Below are positions 45,470-57,086 of a stretch of 64,000 bases of DNA, one piece after another; within the stretch, counting starts at the first letter, position 1, and every line of letters begins with the position of its first letter. Below the pieces are notes generated by a model. It saw nothing but the letters and a program-made list of their open reading frames with translations, did no database searches and had not been told where the DNA came from. Location: assembly GCA_949987565.1 (NCBI GenBank), contig OX465102.1:9040512-9104511 (forward strand). Direction: 5' to 3'. The DNA comes from Luidia sarsii. Lineage: Eukaryota; Echinodermata; Asteroidea; Paxillosida; Luidiidae. A program made the translations under genes and the position numbers.

Positions 45470-45885
45470 AGCACATATTAGCCAATAGATAATCTTCTCG
45501 AAATTTGGTGGGCATTTAGCTATTGGGCTATGCATTCCAAATCCTGAGTTTGGATACAATTGACCTTTGTTCAGAATTATTATGATTTTTTGAAAAATAT
45601 AATGAAGTCCCATAGACTTTGTGCACAATATATGCACGTGCGTTTTGGGGTAGGAATGGAGGTTATGGTTCGAATCCCATTGATGTCAATTTTTTTTTAT
45701 AGAGAACCTGATGCGGAAAAGCGTTATGTTCTGTTTGCCAACAGACATAAATCTCTAGTGTCTTCTTCTTTTTCTGGTCGTACAAATCCCATAGACAAAA
45801 TTCTGTTCAATGGCAAAAGTGCCGTCCACAATAACCCTGTGCTTTGTCTATGGGATTTTTACGACCAGAAAAAGAAGACATAAAA
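45470..45885 (+). repeat. Dispersed repeat, copy 2, with terminal inverted repeat
   Basis: It matches 23520-23882 over about 300 bp. It then contains an inverted repeat at about 45764-45885, in which TCTTCTTTTTCTGGTCGTA and CCCATAGACAAA are mirrored by TTTGTCTATGGG and TACGACCAGAAAAAGAAGA. Copy 1 lacks this palindromic end. Confidence 0.8.
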
Positions 45886-47090
45886 GAAAAATCAAAACAA
45901 GAACAATAGCTTTTCCACTTCGCGGCGGAAAAGCTAATAATCACACACTGAAGCACTTTCCAAAATGTGTGTACAGTAAGCAATTCACATTTATTTGAAA
46001 GGAAACTTGTGCACCATTGAAAGTGTGCCCTTCACTTGTAAATTGTACTACTGTACATGTATAGTGGCAATGGATCCAAGTTAGAAAAGTAATTTATGCT
46101 GATGACCTCTGCACACATCCCTGCAGAACACGGAGTTATTATTTCAGTGATTGTTAATAAAGGGGCTAGATGAAAACAAAGTGTTACTCCCATATAGTTA
46201 TTAACTCACACCAGACTGGCTGATTCTACCTTCATTCTACCTCCTTCACAATGAATTTAAGAACGGATAAGCAAATTTATTTCATCTAGGTATGCAGTAC
46301 ATGAGCTTTATATTGCTGTACACATTGCAGAGTAATGGATTACTTGTAGCGTAAAGGAATGATTGAAGATTGTATATATATAAGTCAGCAGTTCATAATT
46401 AAGTAAAGAGTACATTAAAGATTATTATATGGAATTTTATCATGAAGATTGGATGAGGCTACTCAATATCTGCAACTGTACAGACAGCACCCAAAATATT
46501 CTACATGACACAATTTTCACAGTCAGCTTTGCCTTGTCAAATTTGTGGCGTTGGACTGGTCCAATCTGTGTATGTGCGAGCAGCCAGCAACTACAATAGT
46601 CTGGTAAATAAGTAATGTTTCAAATCACATGTATGTTGTTGCTCCAAATCTGAATGTGACAAGAAAAGGGTATGAAACTAGCTGAATGTCAACCTGGCAT
46701 TAATACATGTTTTGAAAAACAAAACAAAAGATGGATGGCCATGTGACTTCTCTGGTTTATTTACAAAAATATGTATTACTTAAAGGCCCTACACACCATT
46801 TGCACGAATCCGAATTTCGACCTGACGAATTTTGTTAAAGTAACTTACTCAAGTGGAAGTAAATACCAGTAGGAGACACACTGTGAAGTTTTAGCTCTTG
46901 GAATGCTGCAATTTTCCTAAAAAGTGGAATTTTGTACGATTTTAAAAAGGTAGTTTATAAACGACCTTTTCGAAAAAGCCATGCTTACCGCCCTCTATTG
47001 TCTGGATATAGTTAGCCTTTCCGTATTCTTGAACGGGCAACATGTGTGCACGCGCGCGGGGACCGGGGGGGGGGGGCAGAAACGTTTGTA
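45886..47090. other. No supported gene
   Basis: AT-rich, short frames only. No repeat or domain was identified. Confidence 0.5.
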
Positions 47091-47094
47091 TAGC

Positions 47095-47215
47095 ACTACA
47101 TGTACATGTACATGTACATGTACATGTACTGTACACTGTATAATAATGTACTGTACACCCATACGTACAGTACACACTGTACGTGTACATGTACATGTAC
47201 ACGTACATGTACGTT
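47095..47215. repeat. ACATGT palindromic microsatellite
   Basis: TACATG units repeated five or more times at 47097-47128 and again at 47180-47212, with GTACAGTAC and ACACTGTAC variants between. Just before it is a G11 run near 47067-47077. Both strands read the same hexamer. Confidence 0.9.
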
Positions 47216-47328
47216 GTCGTGTAGGCCCTACACTTATTGCGTGTGACGGACCCGCATGTCACAAAGTTGCATAGGTCTGTGTAAAACCATGGTAAAACTA
47301 AAACTCAAAAGTTGAAGTCTGTAAAATC

Positions 47329-47790
47329 ATGGATCAGGAACAGCGGAAACGTCGGCGGGGTTCCGCAGGACGGGTAGTTCTGTCCCCTGTTTCGAAAAGA
47401 AGATCTGTGAAATAGAAGCAGGCAAGGTATCGTGCGAAGCACGCAGCAGAAATCGAAGCAAAATGGGAGGCGTCATTCATGATTCAGTGTGACTGATAGT
47501 GATACTGATGATAGTGATACTGTCAACAAGCGTCAGTCGGAAATAGTCCGAGCATCCGAGTAACTTGGACCCGACAATCACCCTTTTTTATCGAAATTTC
47601 GAATTTGGAGGGCCGGGTGACCCGGCCCTCCAATTTTCAAATTTCGATAAAAAGGGTGACTTGTTGGGTCCAAGTTATTCGGACTAAGTCGGACATGGGT
47701 CGGCCTGCAAGAACGGCTGCAGTGCAGGGATGAGAACAATGACCATAGGCATCACCATCACTATGGCATTATGAATGACGAGTCTTGCAA
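47329..47790 (+). pseudogene. Broken basic-region exon carrying a MITE
   Basis: From ATG 47329 the frame reads MDQEQRKRRRGSAGRVVLSP, then SKRRSVK, a TAG, and KQARYRAKHAAEIEAKWE in the same frame. A neighbouring frame continues with an Asp/Ser-rich stretch (DSDTDDSDTVNKRQ). At 47544 a MITE interrupts, and after it an open piece ends at a donor-like AA|GTGAGT near 47791. It resembles a nuclear protein start but is broken by a stop and the insertion. It may belong with the exons at 48.6-50.4 kb. No family is recognised. Confidence 0.35.
47544..47686. mobile_element. 143-bp foldback MITE with target-site duplication
   Basis: The ends are TAGTCCGA...TCGGACTA. Arms include GTAACTTGGACCCGACAA and its inverse, and the centre is the palindrome-like GGGCCGGGTGACCCGGCCC. 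Flanks AGTCGGAAA (47535-47543) and AGTCGGACA (47687-47695) match at 8 of 9 positions, suggesting an 8-9 bp target duplication as in hAT- or P-like elements. Partial copies lie at 15750-15788 and 48276-48346. Confidence 0.82.
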
Positions 47791-47799
47791 GTGAGTACT

Positions 47800-48270
47800 C
47801 AAGCCGAATTTTCCCCATAGCCACTGTACATTAGTTTATAAGTTAAAACTATTATTATTTAGGGCTTAGATTTGCAAATTGTTGGTCGGCCTAACACTGG
47901 ATTGTTTTTATTGTCTAATTTGTCTTTGGGGAACCCCGTAACTATTCCATGAAGAGAAGAAAATACTGTTACTGTTAGTGTTACAGCCAAGTTTCTCAAA
48001 TTTTTCCCAGAAAATATTCTGTAACGACTAAGACCTTTGATATGCCTCCATGGATAGACAATGTCATTTTCAAGTGTTTGAATCTAGTGAGAACATCGTA
48101 AATGGAATAGTTTCTCAAGTAACAATTACTGTACCCGACATTTGGAAAACATTGTAAATTTGTAATGATTGAATATATTTTATTGTAAGGCCGTACAATT
48201 AATTTCATATTACATATGAATAAGGGTTAATTATAATATTGTAATAATTGCTACTTTAGAATCCCCATTC
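47800..48270. other. No supported feature
   Basis: AT-rich, probably intronic if the exon chain around it is real. Confidence 0.45.
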
Positions 48271-48275
48271 CTATT

Positions 48276-48346
48276 TAGTCAGAGTAACTTGGACCCGACA
48301 AGTCACCCTTTTTTCATTGAATTTTGAAATTTTGAGAGTCGGGTGA
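48276..48346. repeat. Left half of the 143-bp MITE family
   Basis: TAGTCAGAGTAACTTGGACC, then CGACAAGTCACCC and a degenerate centre ending GAGTCGGGTGA. The right arm is missing. Confidence 0.7.
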
Positions 48347-48597
48347 GAAGAAAATTATACTTTAATTGTAGCTAAGTTTTGTCTTTTTTAATTGAATTTT
48401 CCTGTATCACTCTGTAGTCTCTAAATCATTTCTTCCAATTAAAGAAAATCTAAGTTAGAAAATTACATTTCCAAGTGGTTGAATCTGGTTAGCAGCATCA
48501 TAAATGGAACCGGGATTGAAGAGTAACAATTTTCATTTCAATGTAAAGTTGGTTAAGTGTGTTGGATATTGATAAATGTTCAACAATTGTTTTACAG

Positions 48598-50389
48598 GAG
48601 TCATTCATCAGGCCCTGGATCCCCAGGATGAAGTCATCAAGACAACCTTTTGCCACCTCAGCCCCTGTTGATTTTTCTAGTGCCCCAGTAAGGTAAGTCC
48701 TTTTAACATTACAGGCCAATTTCATAGGGAAAGAAACCTCCAACAATTCCCAGGAATGTACTCCTAATTTTTGAGATTTCTTCTGAAAAGAGGGTCATTT
48801 TAACTACTAGTACTACACTTGTGCAACTGCAAGTTTGGGGTTAGGGCCTATGTTAATCCCAGGAAATTTCCGTGTAAGCAAGTTCAATGAAAAGTCCAAC
48901 CATTAGGCCTATAATTCCCGGATTTACCTGATTGAAAGGAGGTTACCTGCACTGTGCGGCAACTTATTTCATCATGAGGGAACTTACACATGTAGTTGAA
49001 TTATTGAATTTGTAAATTGCTTTCCAATTCCAAATATTAAACTTTACAGACAAAACCGAGACTCAACAAATCATCACTCTTTGTGTTTACTTACCCTTTC
49101 ATCTTTCCCCTCATGATCTTTCTTTTGTGTTTATTATTTTACCCTTTCATCTTTCCCTCTTTGATCTTTTTTACCTAAAATTTGATCTGTTACCTAAATT
49201 ATCTTTCCCCCACTGTGATCATTCCCCACTCCATGGCCTTCCATTATTTTGTTCCCCCTAGTCTGTCCACCAGCTTTCCCACTTTTTTGCCTCATTTTGT
49301 CCTCTGTCATCAGCTGCTTTCTTTTCCTACACTGTCTGTAGGCCTCTCTGTTTCTGTTATACTGTCTTCGTAATTTTGCCTTTGAGAAAGGTCCTACTAT
49401 ACTAGGATTGAAACATCATGCCCTATAAGGTTTTTTTATGTATTTGTCATTGGTGCTTGAAGTTGACACAACCAGCTGTCAATAACTCTTATATATACAG
49501 CTTTATTTATAAGATTAGTTTATGACAGCTGACACTTCCTGGCATGCATAATTATGTGAATCACCAAATCTTCAAAATGTTTCCATTTTATTTTTTGCAG
49601 CATAAGCGTTGACTACCAACATGATGGGGACTTTGTCTGCTTGGAGGACGCTGTTTCTGATGAAGGAGACCTGGACGAGACATGGGAGCCTGTTGTCTCA
49701 TTGAAGAGCAGGTAAGGCGCTACAGCTCAAACACTTCAAATACATTGTTTTTGAAATCACAGAGGGTCGTTCTCTGTAATGTGGTGTGCCACAATGCTAC
49801 TTGTTTGTTATGGTAGCGATTGAACTACATTTGTGATGTTTCATGCTTGAAGCTAAACTTGGTAAGATGCTATCGTACATGCAAACATTTATACTCAAAC
49901 ATAAGAATCATGACATGAAGCTATAACATAAAGATAAACATTTTTGTTTCTAATTTGCATGAAGTCATTTCCTTTGCTCCAATCTTTGAAGATTTGCTCT
50001 TTTTTTTGTATAAAATGTTTGGCTACTTTTCACCTCTGACATTGGTGTCTGAAATCATATTTTTGTTGGCCACAATAATTGTGCTAATTTTCCACAAGCA
50101 GTCTGATGATCATCATGACATAAGAAGCAAGCTAAATAGTAATAATAATTTATAACTTAATATTGTTCGTCTTTTGTACGATTGAAATAGTCAACAGTCA
50201 ATTTAGTAGAAGCGGTATTTCTTAACTTTCTTAAACATTTTGTGATTTTTTTAGGGTAAATCTAGATGGTTTGGATTATATGGCAACCAGTGAAGAGGTG
50301 TATGGAAGAGATGAAGAGGCAGATGATGAAGAGACTGGGACAGAAAAGTCCTTCACAAGGAGTGGGCTGCACCGGGTGTTGAATAAATG
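48598..50389 (+). CDS. Chain of three phase-compatible exons, acidic protein, unassigned
   Basis: Exons 48598-48692, 49601-49711 and 50255-50389 each sit between good splice signals (TTTTACAG/GTAAGT, TTTTTTGCAG/GTAAGG, TTTTTTTAG/GTGAGG). All join with the same phase (AG|N). They encode a Ser/Pro-rich start, then DYQHDGDFVCLEDAVSDEGD and VNLDGLDYMATSEEVYGRDE, then an acidic DEEADDEETG run and SFTRSGLHRVLNK. Matching phases across three exons argue for a real gene. The composition resembles acidic linkers of transposon-derived nuclear proteins such as the 17.0-kb exon. The last donor is uncertain; without it the frame reaches a stop at 50459. First and last exons are unknown. Confidence 0.45.
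49080..49430 (+). repeat. Degenerate Penelope pLTR relic
   Basis: Pyrimidine-rich CTTTCCC/CCTTTCATC sequence leads to GCCTTTGAGAAAGGTCCT, then ACTAGGATTGAAACATCATG at 49376-49422. This is a weathered plus-strand copy of the pLTR seen inverted at 7740-8005 and 63797-64000. It lies in an intron of the exon chain above. Confidence 0.65.
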
Positions 50390-50459
50390 TGAGGGCGCGG
50401 AGCAGACCAAGCTCTACATAATAACGGAGACAAGGCAGTGGGGGCTGAACAATAAATAA

Positions 50460-51770
50460 TTATGTCAGTAGTATTTCTCTCAGCAGCTTGAAATAGAAGA
50501 TCTCTTGCTTCTTTCAGGTTCAAACGGCCTATGTCATCCTGTAATGAACCCTAAACAACATTGATAAATTGTTCAAATAATCATGCCAAACAGATGTGTT
50601 TTGTTTTAAAAACTAGACAGTCATTTGTAGAACTAGAATTATAACAAAATAATGTGATGAATCATTTCTAAACTTAGGGATTAAGCAAGGCTAAGACATT
50701 CATCAGCTCCCATGCTTATCACCGGTTTCTAATTTCCATGTAATTTTCACACACATTAGTGCTAATACACATTATACATGTTGATAATATTTGTGTACTG
50801 TTGTAATTGTAAATTTGAGTACTGTATCTAAAAAATAGCTGTGTGCGTTAGCGTACTCTCAACCTGTGTCATAGTTAATCGGCCTAATCAACCACTTGTT
50901 GGCCTTGTGCAACAGGTTGAAGATCCCCTACCCGTTGTTGTACGGCTTCTTTATCCTCTCTCTCCTCTTCCTGAGACATTTTCTCTATTACCAGATGCCC
51001 TACTTCCTCTCCTACCCACACCCCTTGCTCTTCTATTCTACAAGGAATAGCAACCTGACAACAATGCATATACATGTACATGATGTAAACTGTAAATAAA
51101 ATTGACAAGACACTTTGTAAAAAGAAAGTAACTTGAATCCGTCCATCACTTACTGTACTATGATTATGTACTTCAAATTAAACTTACGGGTATGCCTCAG
51201 GTTAGTCACATTTTGGTGAAATCTATATTTATTTTATTGCAAACCTACATGTATCTAGAATGAAACAAACCCTGGATCAGATTGGAGCAGTCAGTTCAGT
51301 CACATAATTATGTACAACCAAAACCAGCTACATGTAATTGCACTATTTATGGACATGCCTCACTCTGCATCAGTACCTACAACAAAAATAAGAATGGACA
51401 TGTTGCGGACGTGGAGGTAAACATTATAACGCGGTGGATGGTTGTTGCTAGGTGTTTGACTAGAGAATTAATAACTAATCCTGCTTGCATTCTTTCTCCA
51501 GCCAGCGGATTAAGTTACAGACTACAAACCCATTAATGACTCATAAATATTTACTGGTCAATGACCGGAGACAGTTTCAAGATGTGCAGTTGACCACAAT
51601 ATTCATGTCACTCGGATAGTCACTTTTGCAGGCATGTTAATGTTTTTATTTGTAAATGTCGACAAAGGTGATCCTTAGGAAAAAATAAATAAACTGGTAT
51701 CAAGCAAAAAATCACATGGCCTGCCGGCCGCGATATTTTTTTCCGTACCATATAAACGCTATCGGCCCAT
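50460..51770. other. No supported gene
   Basis: AT-rich. A 69-codon plus-strand frame (50841-51050) with AATAAA at about 51094 could be a terminal exon, but its Leu/Pro composition and lack of homology give no real support. Confidence 0.4.
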
Positions 51771-51787
51771 ATGTTTGTGCACAAACA

Positions 51788-51965
51788 AAGTACATGTACA
51801 TGTACATGTATGAAGAATTGAGTCTCAGGTCCCACTCAGACGGTACCGGGTGCGGGACGCAAGTGAACGACGAACATGTACATGTACAGTACATGTACAA
51901 TGTACACAATGTACATGCACATGTACATGTACATGTACATGTACATGTACTGTACATTGTACAAA
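51788..51965. repeat. ACATGT palindromic microsatellites
   Basis: Two TACATG blocks (51790-51812 and 51919-51950) are separated by TACAGTACATGTACAATGTA variants. Open frames through it on both strands (Tyr-Met, Val-His and Thr-Cys repeats) are artefacts of the hexamer. Confidence 0.9.
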
Positions 51966-52800
51966 CGAACGACGTTTAGGTTGTTCGTTTTTGCCATGGC
52001 AAAACAATAATAATATAACGACACAGCGAGAACACATCAATTTCACATATAATTCATTACACAACGTTATTAATATTTTTTCTTGAGCATTTTTAACTTC
52101 AATTTCGTTGATACTGCCAGATACCGGTTGTGATTGATAACACCATGATAACACGTGTCCAGATTTCACACACATGTATCATATGACACCGTGGAAATAT
52201 GATTATACTTGATTAAAATAAACACACATGACACCGGTTTGACATTTTATGTGAAATTCAGACAGTTTTTCTGTCAAACAGGTCTTGGAAAAAACACGTG
52301 AGTTCGATCAGACTTTTGCACGGCCGGACGTACGTCCATGTATCAAAACAACCAAAGACCAAACAACGCACGGTCCATACACAGCTAGCTACACATTCAG
52401 TTACCGTTGTGTGCAACGCCGCGTGCAGTGCATGCATTGAAAGCAACAGGACACTCATTATGCAGCGGCTGTGGCCATGTGGTGACCTTCGAAGCTCCTG
52501 GCAACACAGAGGTGGCCAGATGCCTTATCATATCGGATTACATTGGCCGATTTGGAATTCGGAAGTTTTACGGTTAAACGCACGGTGGCGCTATTTAAAA
52601 TTCTGCTATGTGCATTTTACGATCCTCGAAGCTGACACAGTCTGATGAAAAAATGAGTCAGTTTTTCACCATTTTCTCGCGACTTGGTTGACGGATTGAG
52701 CTGAAACTTTCACAGGTGTGTTATTTCATGCATATGCTGGATTAGACAAAGTATGGGCGCGTTTCTAAGACCTTTACCAATGGTGTGTAGGGCCTTTAAA
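51966..52800. other. No supported gene
   Basis: Mixed composition with short frames. Nothing recognised. Confidence 0.5.
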
Positions 52801-52805
52801 GTGAT

Positions 52806-52980
52806 ATACAAAAATGTTGCGAACTGCTTACTGACTAAAATTACCAAAATGCAAATCTCAAAGTTTAGTGGGCCTAACGTTTTGATCCTAGGAGGACCTT
52901 TCTCAAAGGAGCTTTCTCTGCCTTTGAGAAAGGTCCTGCTAGGATCGAACATCAGGTCCACTAAACTTTGGAAATATATA
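52806..52980. repeat. Foldback repeat made of inverted Penelope terminal motifs
   Basis: An AAAATGTTGCGAACTGCTTA lead is shared with 29352. Two inverted copies of the PLE terminal motif then meet head to head. AAGTTTAGTGGGCCTAACGT with ATCCTAGGAGGACC at 52861-52902 mirrors GGTCCTGCTAGGATCGAACA with CCACTAAACTT at 52935-52970. The central GCCTTTGAGAAAGG hairpin is present on both sides. Confidence 0.8.
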
Positions 52981-53104
52981 TTACACGGTACAACAACAGA
53001 ACAACTGGTTATGTGAATGGAAGCGGGGCATTATCCCTGGAAATGTATATGGCAGTTAATGCCCATTGAATGCAGCAAATACTAGTCAACAATTATTTTG
53101 TGAA

Positions 53105-53195
53105 GGCAATGATCTACAGGTAGACTGCTAAGCTGGTAATAATGCTGGTTCACAAAACCAAAGGTCTTGGTTTCTAATCCTGGTTGTGTCAAATT
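53105..53195 (+). repeat. Possible tRNA-derived SINE head
   Basis: GGTAGACTGCTAAGCTGG resembles a pol III A box, and CTTGGTTTCTAATCCTGGTT, 55 bp on, resembles a B box. Spacing and the GGTTGTGTCA ending fit tRNA-derived SINEs. It does not fold into a clean tRNA, and no second copy is in the window. Confidence 0.35.
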
Positions 53196-53199
53196 TTTG

Positions 53200-55860
53200 C
53201 TTGCCAATTTCCAATTTGTTTCAAAGCCCCCAGTCAGTTTTTTCCTTTGTTCAACCAAATTACCTAATGAAAAATTGATATACAATGTGTAACACAGGCT
53301 CAGTTAGTTTATGTGGGGGTACATTTCATTACATAGCACCGGGGTACAATTTATCTAGGGGTACATTATTATTTGTTACAACCATTTGGTCTAGTCTGGT
53401 TCTCTGTTTGTATTGTGTTGTAATTGTGTCTGGGAAGTCTTGGCATCTGACCTTTCCCAATTGGGAACATGGACTTCTGTATTGTTGCACTCAAGCATGA
53501 CCCTGGCTTGAGTTTTTGCTCCATTATTCCTGCCTGTTTCGCTGTCCATTCAGCCCTGCCGCTCAGCAAAGTTGTGAGTTATTGTTCCTTGTCTATTTTA
53601 TATTGGGATTGAAATATTTTCACTGGGTAAAGTCATTTGATTCATTTAGTATTTTCCATATTATTCTTGCCACTGTTTCCATAGCCATGTTATGGGGTCT
53701 TACATGTGCATATATACCTCTCCATGTATCTGTATTGATTGTTTTGGTAATTTGTAAGAGTTGTCACTTATGTATGTTTTTTGATCTGTTGATTGCAGAT
53801 TAAACCTAGTTATTTCCACAAGTCACTGGTCAGTGTGGAAAGCGTTTGTGACCCTGAGTTTCGGGAGTGTTGGGCCGGGCAGCTGCAAGTTTGCAGGAAT
53901 TACTACACAATGTAAACAATGTCATGTACAAGTGGATGAATTCCTTTATTTGTTAATCTAATGGAGGATACTGCAAACCTTTATATTGGCCATCTGGGTT
54001 TGGATATGTCTCCCTGATGATGTGCATTGTGCATGAAGGCAGAGGCACTCGGTTATGCCAGGTAACCCCAGCACCATCTCACCACTTGCCTGTAAGCTAC
54101 AATGTCGATATTTCCTGTATGATAAATAAGAAGACATGACTAAATAGTTTTGTATTACCAACTGACACCCAAGTATGAAAACTTTACTTTGACATGTCCT
54201 TATTTTTAGTGAGTTTCTCCTGGTACATTTATGTAGTGACAGGCTTTTGGTGTGCCACCACCCCACCAAAAAGTGAAGAAAAAAAACCCAGTTGATGTCT
54301 CCGCTCTCTTAGGGTTAAAGGGATAACACAACATTGGTCGAGGTCAAAGAAAAGCATCCATACGTTGTTTCATCCAACATATGTCTTACGGCAGGAGCAT
54401 GGGTCGCGCTCCCCCCGGTGGTAACTGCCCTCAATGGAGGATGACAGTCGGGTTTTTGGGACACCGAGTCCCGGTAAGGGATGAAGAGACGGACCAGCAC
54501 ACAGATGTTGTCGGTGGTGGGGTGTTGTTTTATTTTAATGCCCAATAAACACCCTGTTTTAAATTTAAAAAAAGTACAATAAATAATTCGATTAATAATT
54601 CGGCTAACCCCACATGAGACGGAGTAACCCAGGGCCTAATAGAAGCCTCATTAACACTCCGACTCACCTGGCTTTTCGGGGTGCTTGAGTTCTCATCCGT
54701 TCAACGGCAATTGGAGTCTGAAGATGGATCGGTAGCGGCAATGCGTGAGCAAAGGGACGAAAAGCCCTCTCGGTACAGTACGGCGCAGTTGCGCGCGCAC
54801 ATCACCCTGGAAACACACGCTCCATGCCCACGAAACCCTAGTCCAATTGCATCATGGTCTAAAAATAGACACACCGCCGAACGGGAGAACGGCCAAAAAG
54901 AAACAAATATGGCGAACCAGGTCTCGCCACGGTCAGTCCAATATTATTGTCTTTTTAAATAAACCCACAGCCCAAATATGCATGAAATAGCACAGGTCTG
55001 TGAAAAATTCAGCTCAATCCGCCAACCGAGTCTGGAGAAAATAGTGAGAAAATAGCTTCATTTGTTTCGCAAAAATGCAGCTTTGAACATATTGTTCTGA
55101 AAATTAATTTAGATCTCGGGTGAGACGTAAATTATTTCTTTACTCTTTTCTCCAAACATTTTAGACAGAAATATTTCAGTGATAGGTTTCTACAATAACT
55201 GTCTTCAAACTGTTCATGAAATTCTGTGAACATTTGTTTTTTGATCTTAACATTGTTGTGTATGGGCTTTCAATAAATTGATATCCCAAGTCCAAACCCT
55301 TCTCTCCCCCCCCCCCCCGCATTGACTACATGTACTTTCTTCCTTTACACCTGTACTTGTGAGGAAAAATCGGCACATGTAAAGGTAAGAAGAAATGAAG
55401 CGCAACATGCCATGGCACATAATTCATAATTCTAAACAGAAATTGTCAGGTGACAAGTGGTGATACTCACTGGTCAATGGTTCCTTGCACTGCTCCCCTG
55501 CCATATTGTGCCTGGTATTGCATGTGGGCTATCTGGAGAGTTGCAGGATGAAGGCAAGATGCAGCAAACCATTCGTGTTGACTAAGGCAACTGCCATGTC
55601 CATGTCAAGGGACTGCATTTTCCCCCTTGATTTTATTATTTCTTTAAAGCACTGGCTGTTTTGCACAAGTGGCTGCAAAACAGTGTCCACATGTGCACCT
55701 GGTGGACAAAGAAAAAAAGGCAGTGTTTATTTTTCTGGTACAGGCATTTTTCTTGCAAACACTATTTTGCCATTCCATAATTCTCTGCAAGGGCCAATTC
55801 TCATTACGTCATGCTGACCTTCTTGGTCAAAAACAAATGTCATTTTTCAAGAGATTTCCT
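53200..55860. other. No supported gene; GC-variable block at 54300-54960
   Basis: 53.2-54.3 kb is AT-rich with hydrophobic but unsupported frames. 54.3-54.96 kb is more GC-rich and has an LTR-like feel, but no terminal repeats or coding motifs. A C12-13 run lies near 55306-55318. No 3' LTR of the adjacent gypsy element was found here. Confidence 0.45.
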
Positions 55861-55868
55861 GCTGATGT

Positions 55869-57070
55869 TCATGCAGGCACCAGCCAGCATGACCAGATGA
55901 AAATTGGACAATCTGAGTAGGGAACAGCAAAATAGCATTTGGCAGAAGAAAGGCAGTGACTTCCATCATTTAGATCTCCTTCATCCTGTGAGTTTCCACT
56001 CACATCTACACTAGGCTGCCCCACCATCTCAGGCGCCTCGTTTGCCACTTCATCTATCACTACCGGTACTCTATCTACCGAAGTGAGATCAGCCTCCTCT
56101 AAAGGTGGCTGCGACTCGCTACAATCCATCGGGTGGACTGACTTCTCCGTTGCATTTGTCCTGAACTCCCACGGTTCTATGGGATCTCCTTGATATGGCT
56201 TCAACCGGTCTGAATGCACAACGCGAGGCTTACTCCCTCGCTTCAGTTGTATCCGGAAGACTACATCAGAAAGTTTACTGACGACCAGATAGGGACCTTC
56301 CCATCGAAGGTGAAGTTTCGGGGACATCCCCATTTTACGGGTACTGTTAAACAACCACACGAACATCCCCTCACGGATACACTTTCTGGTGGCTCTACGG
56401 TCGTAATTAACCTTCTGCCTCCTGCAGCTTTTCCTGAGACACTGGCGGGCACGATCATGAGCTTGTTGCATCCTGCGCCTCAAGTCTTCAGCATAGTCTG
56501 TCTCTGGCGCCTCCTCTCTTACGCCGGGATTCTCAATCGTCCAATCAATGGGCAGCATCACCTCGCGCCCCAACATCATAAGATTCGGTGACTCTCCTGT
56601 GGACTCCTGGGGAGCACAGCGATATAAAGCTGATGTCGCATATGCTAGGTATTTGTCCCAATCTCGATGGTTCTTCGAGGGATCAATCATCATGGCGACA
56701 ATGTTAACAAGAGACTTGTTAAACCTCTCTACCATGCCATCGGATTTGGGGTTGTAAGCAGTTGTCCTTGTCTTACCTATGCCCAAAATCCGACACATTT
56801 CCTTGAAAACTTAACTCTCAAAATTGGTGCCCTGATCGGAGTGTAGCTCCTGAGGCGCCCCAAACCGACACACGAATTCTTCCACAAGATCGTCGCCACC
56901 GTTTCGGCTTTTGCGTTGGGGAGAGAATAAGCCTCTATCCACTTCGTGCAGTAATCCCCCACCACCAGGACCCATCGATTCCCGCTCTCGCTGAGCGGGA
57001 GAGGTCCCATCAAATCTAAGGTGCTATCTGTTTCTTGGCAGGCGACTTCCTCCTGGCGCGCGGGATACAC
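55869..57070 (-). pseudogene. Ty3/gypsy integrase catalytic core and C-terminus, broken
   Basis: Minus strand. 57070 begins shortly before DLMGPLPLSESGNRW (first Asp) and WIEAYSLPNAKAETVA. A frameshift near 56870 follows. The second Asp is in HSDQGTNFES near 56825, followed directly by an in-frame TAA. The long frame from 56798 has AYNPKSDGMVERFNKSL with the catalytic Glu, and a GPYLV/SDRLKPYQG C-terminal domain typical of gypsy integrases. The tail beyond the Asp/Glu-rich region (about 55960) probably reads into flanking DNA. At least one frameshift and one stop inactivate it. Confidence 0.88.
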
Positions 57071-57086
57071 CTCCGTAGAGAAGACC

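Noticed and set aside
51712..52175. Open frames rich in Thr-Cys, Val-His or Tyr-Met
   Set aside because: Pure translations of the ACATGT microsatellite.
53105..53195. Functional tRNA gene
   Set aside because: The A- and B-box-like words are degenerate and the arms do not form a full cloverleaf. Listed only as a possible SINE head.
53285..53803. Two hydrophobic frames resembling membrane proteins
   Set aside because: T-rich DNA gives Phe/Leu/Ile/Val by composition. There are no splice signals joining them and no recognisable family.
54315..54962. Solo LTR
   Set aside because: GC-richer and LTR-like in feel, but I could not find TG...CA ends with a target duplication or a second copy in the window.
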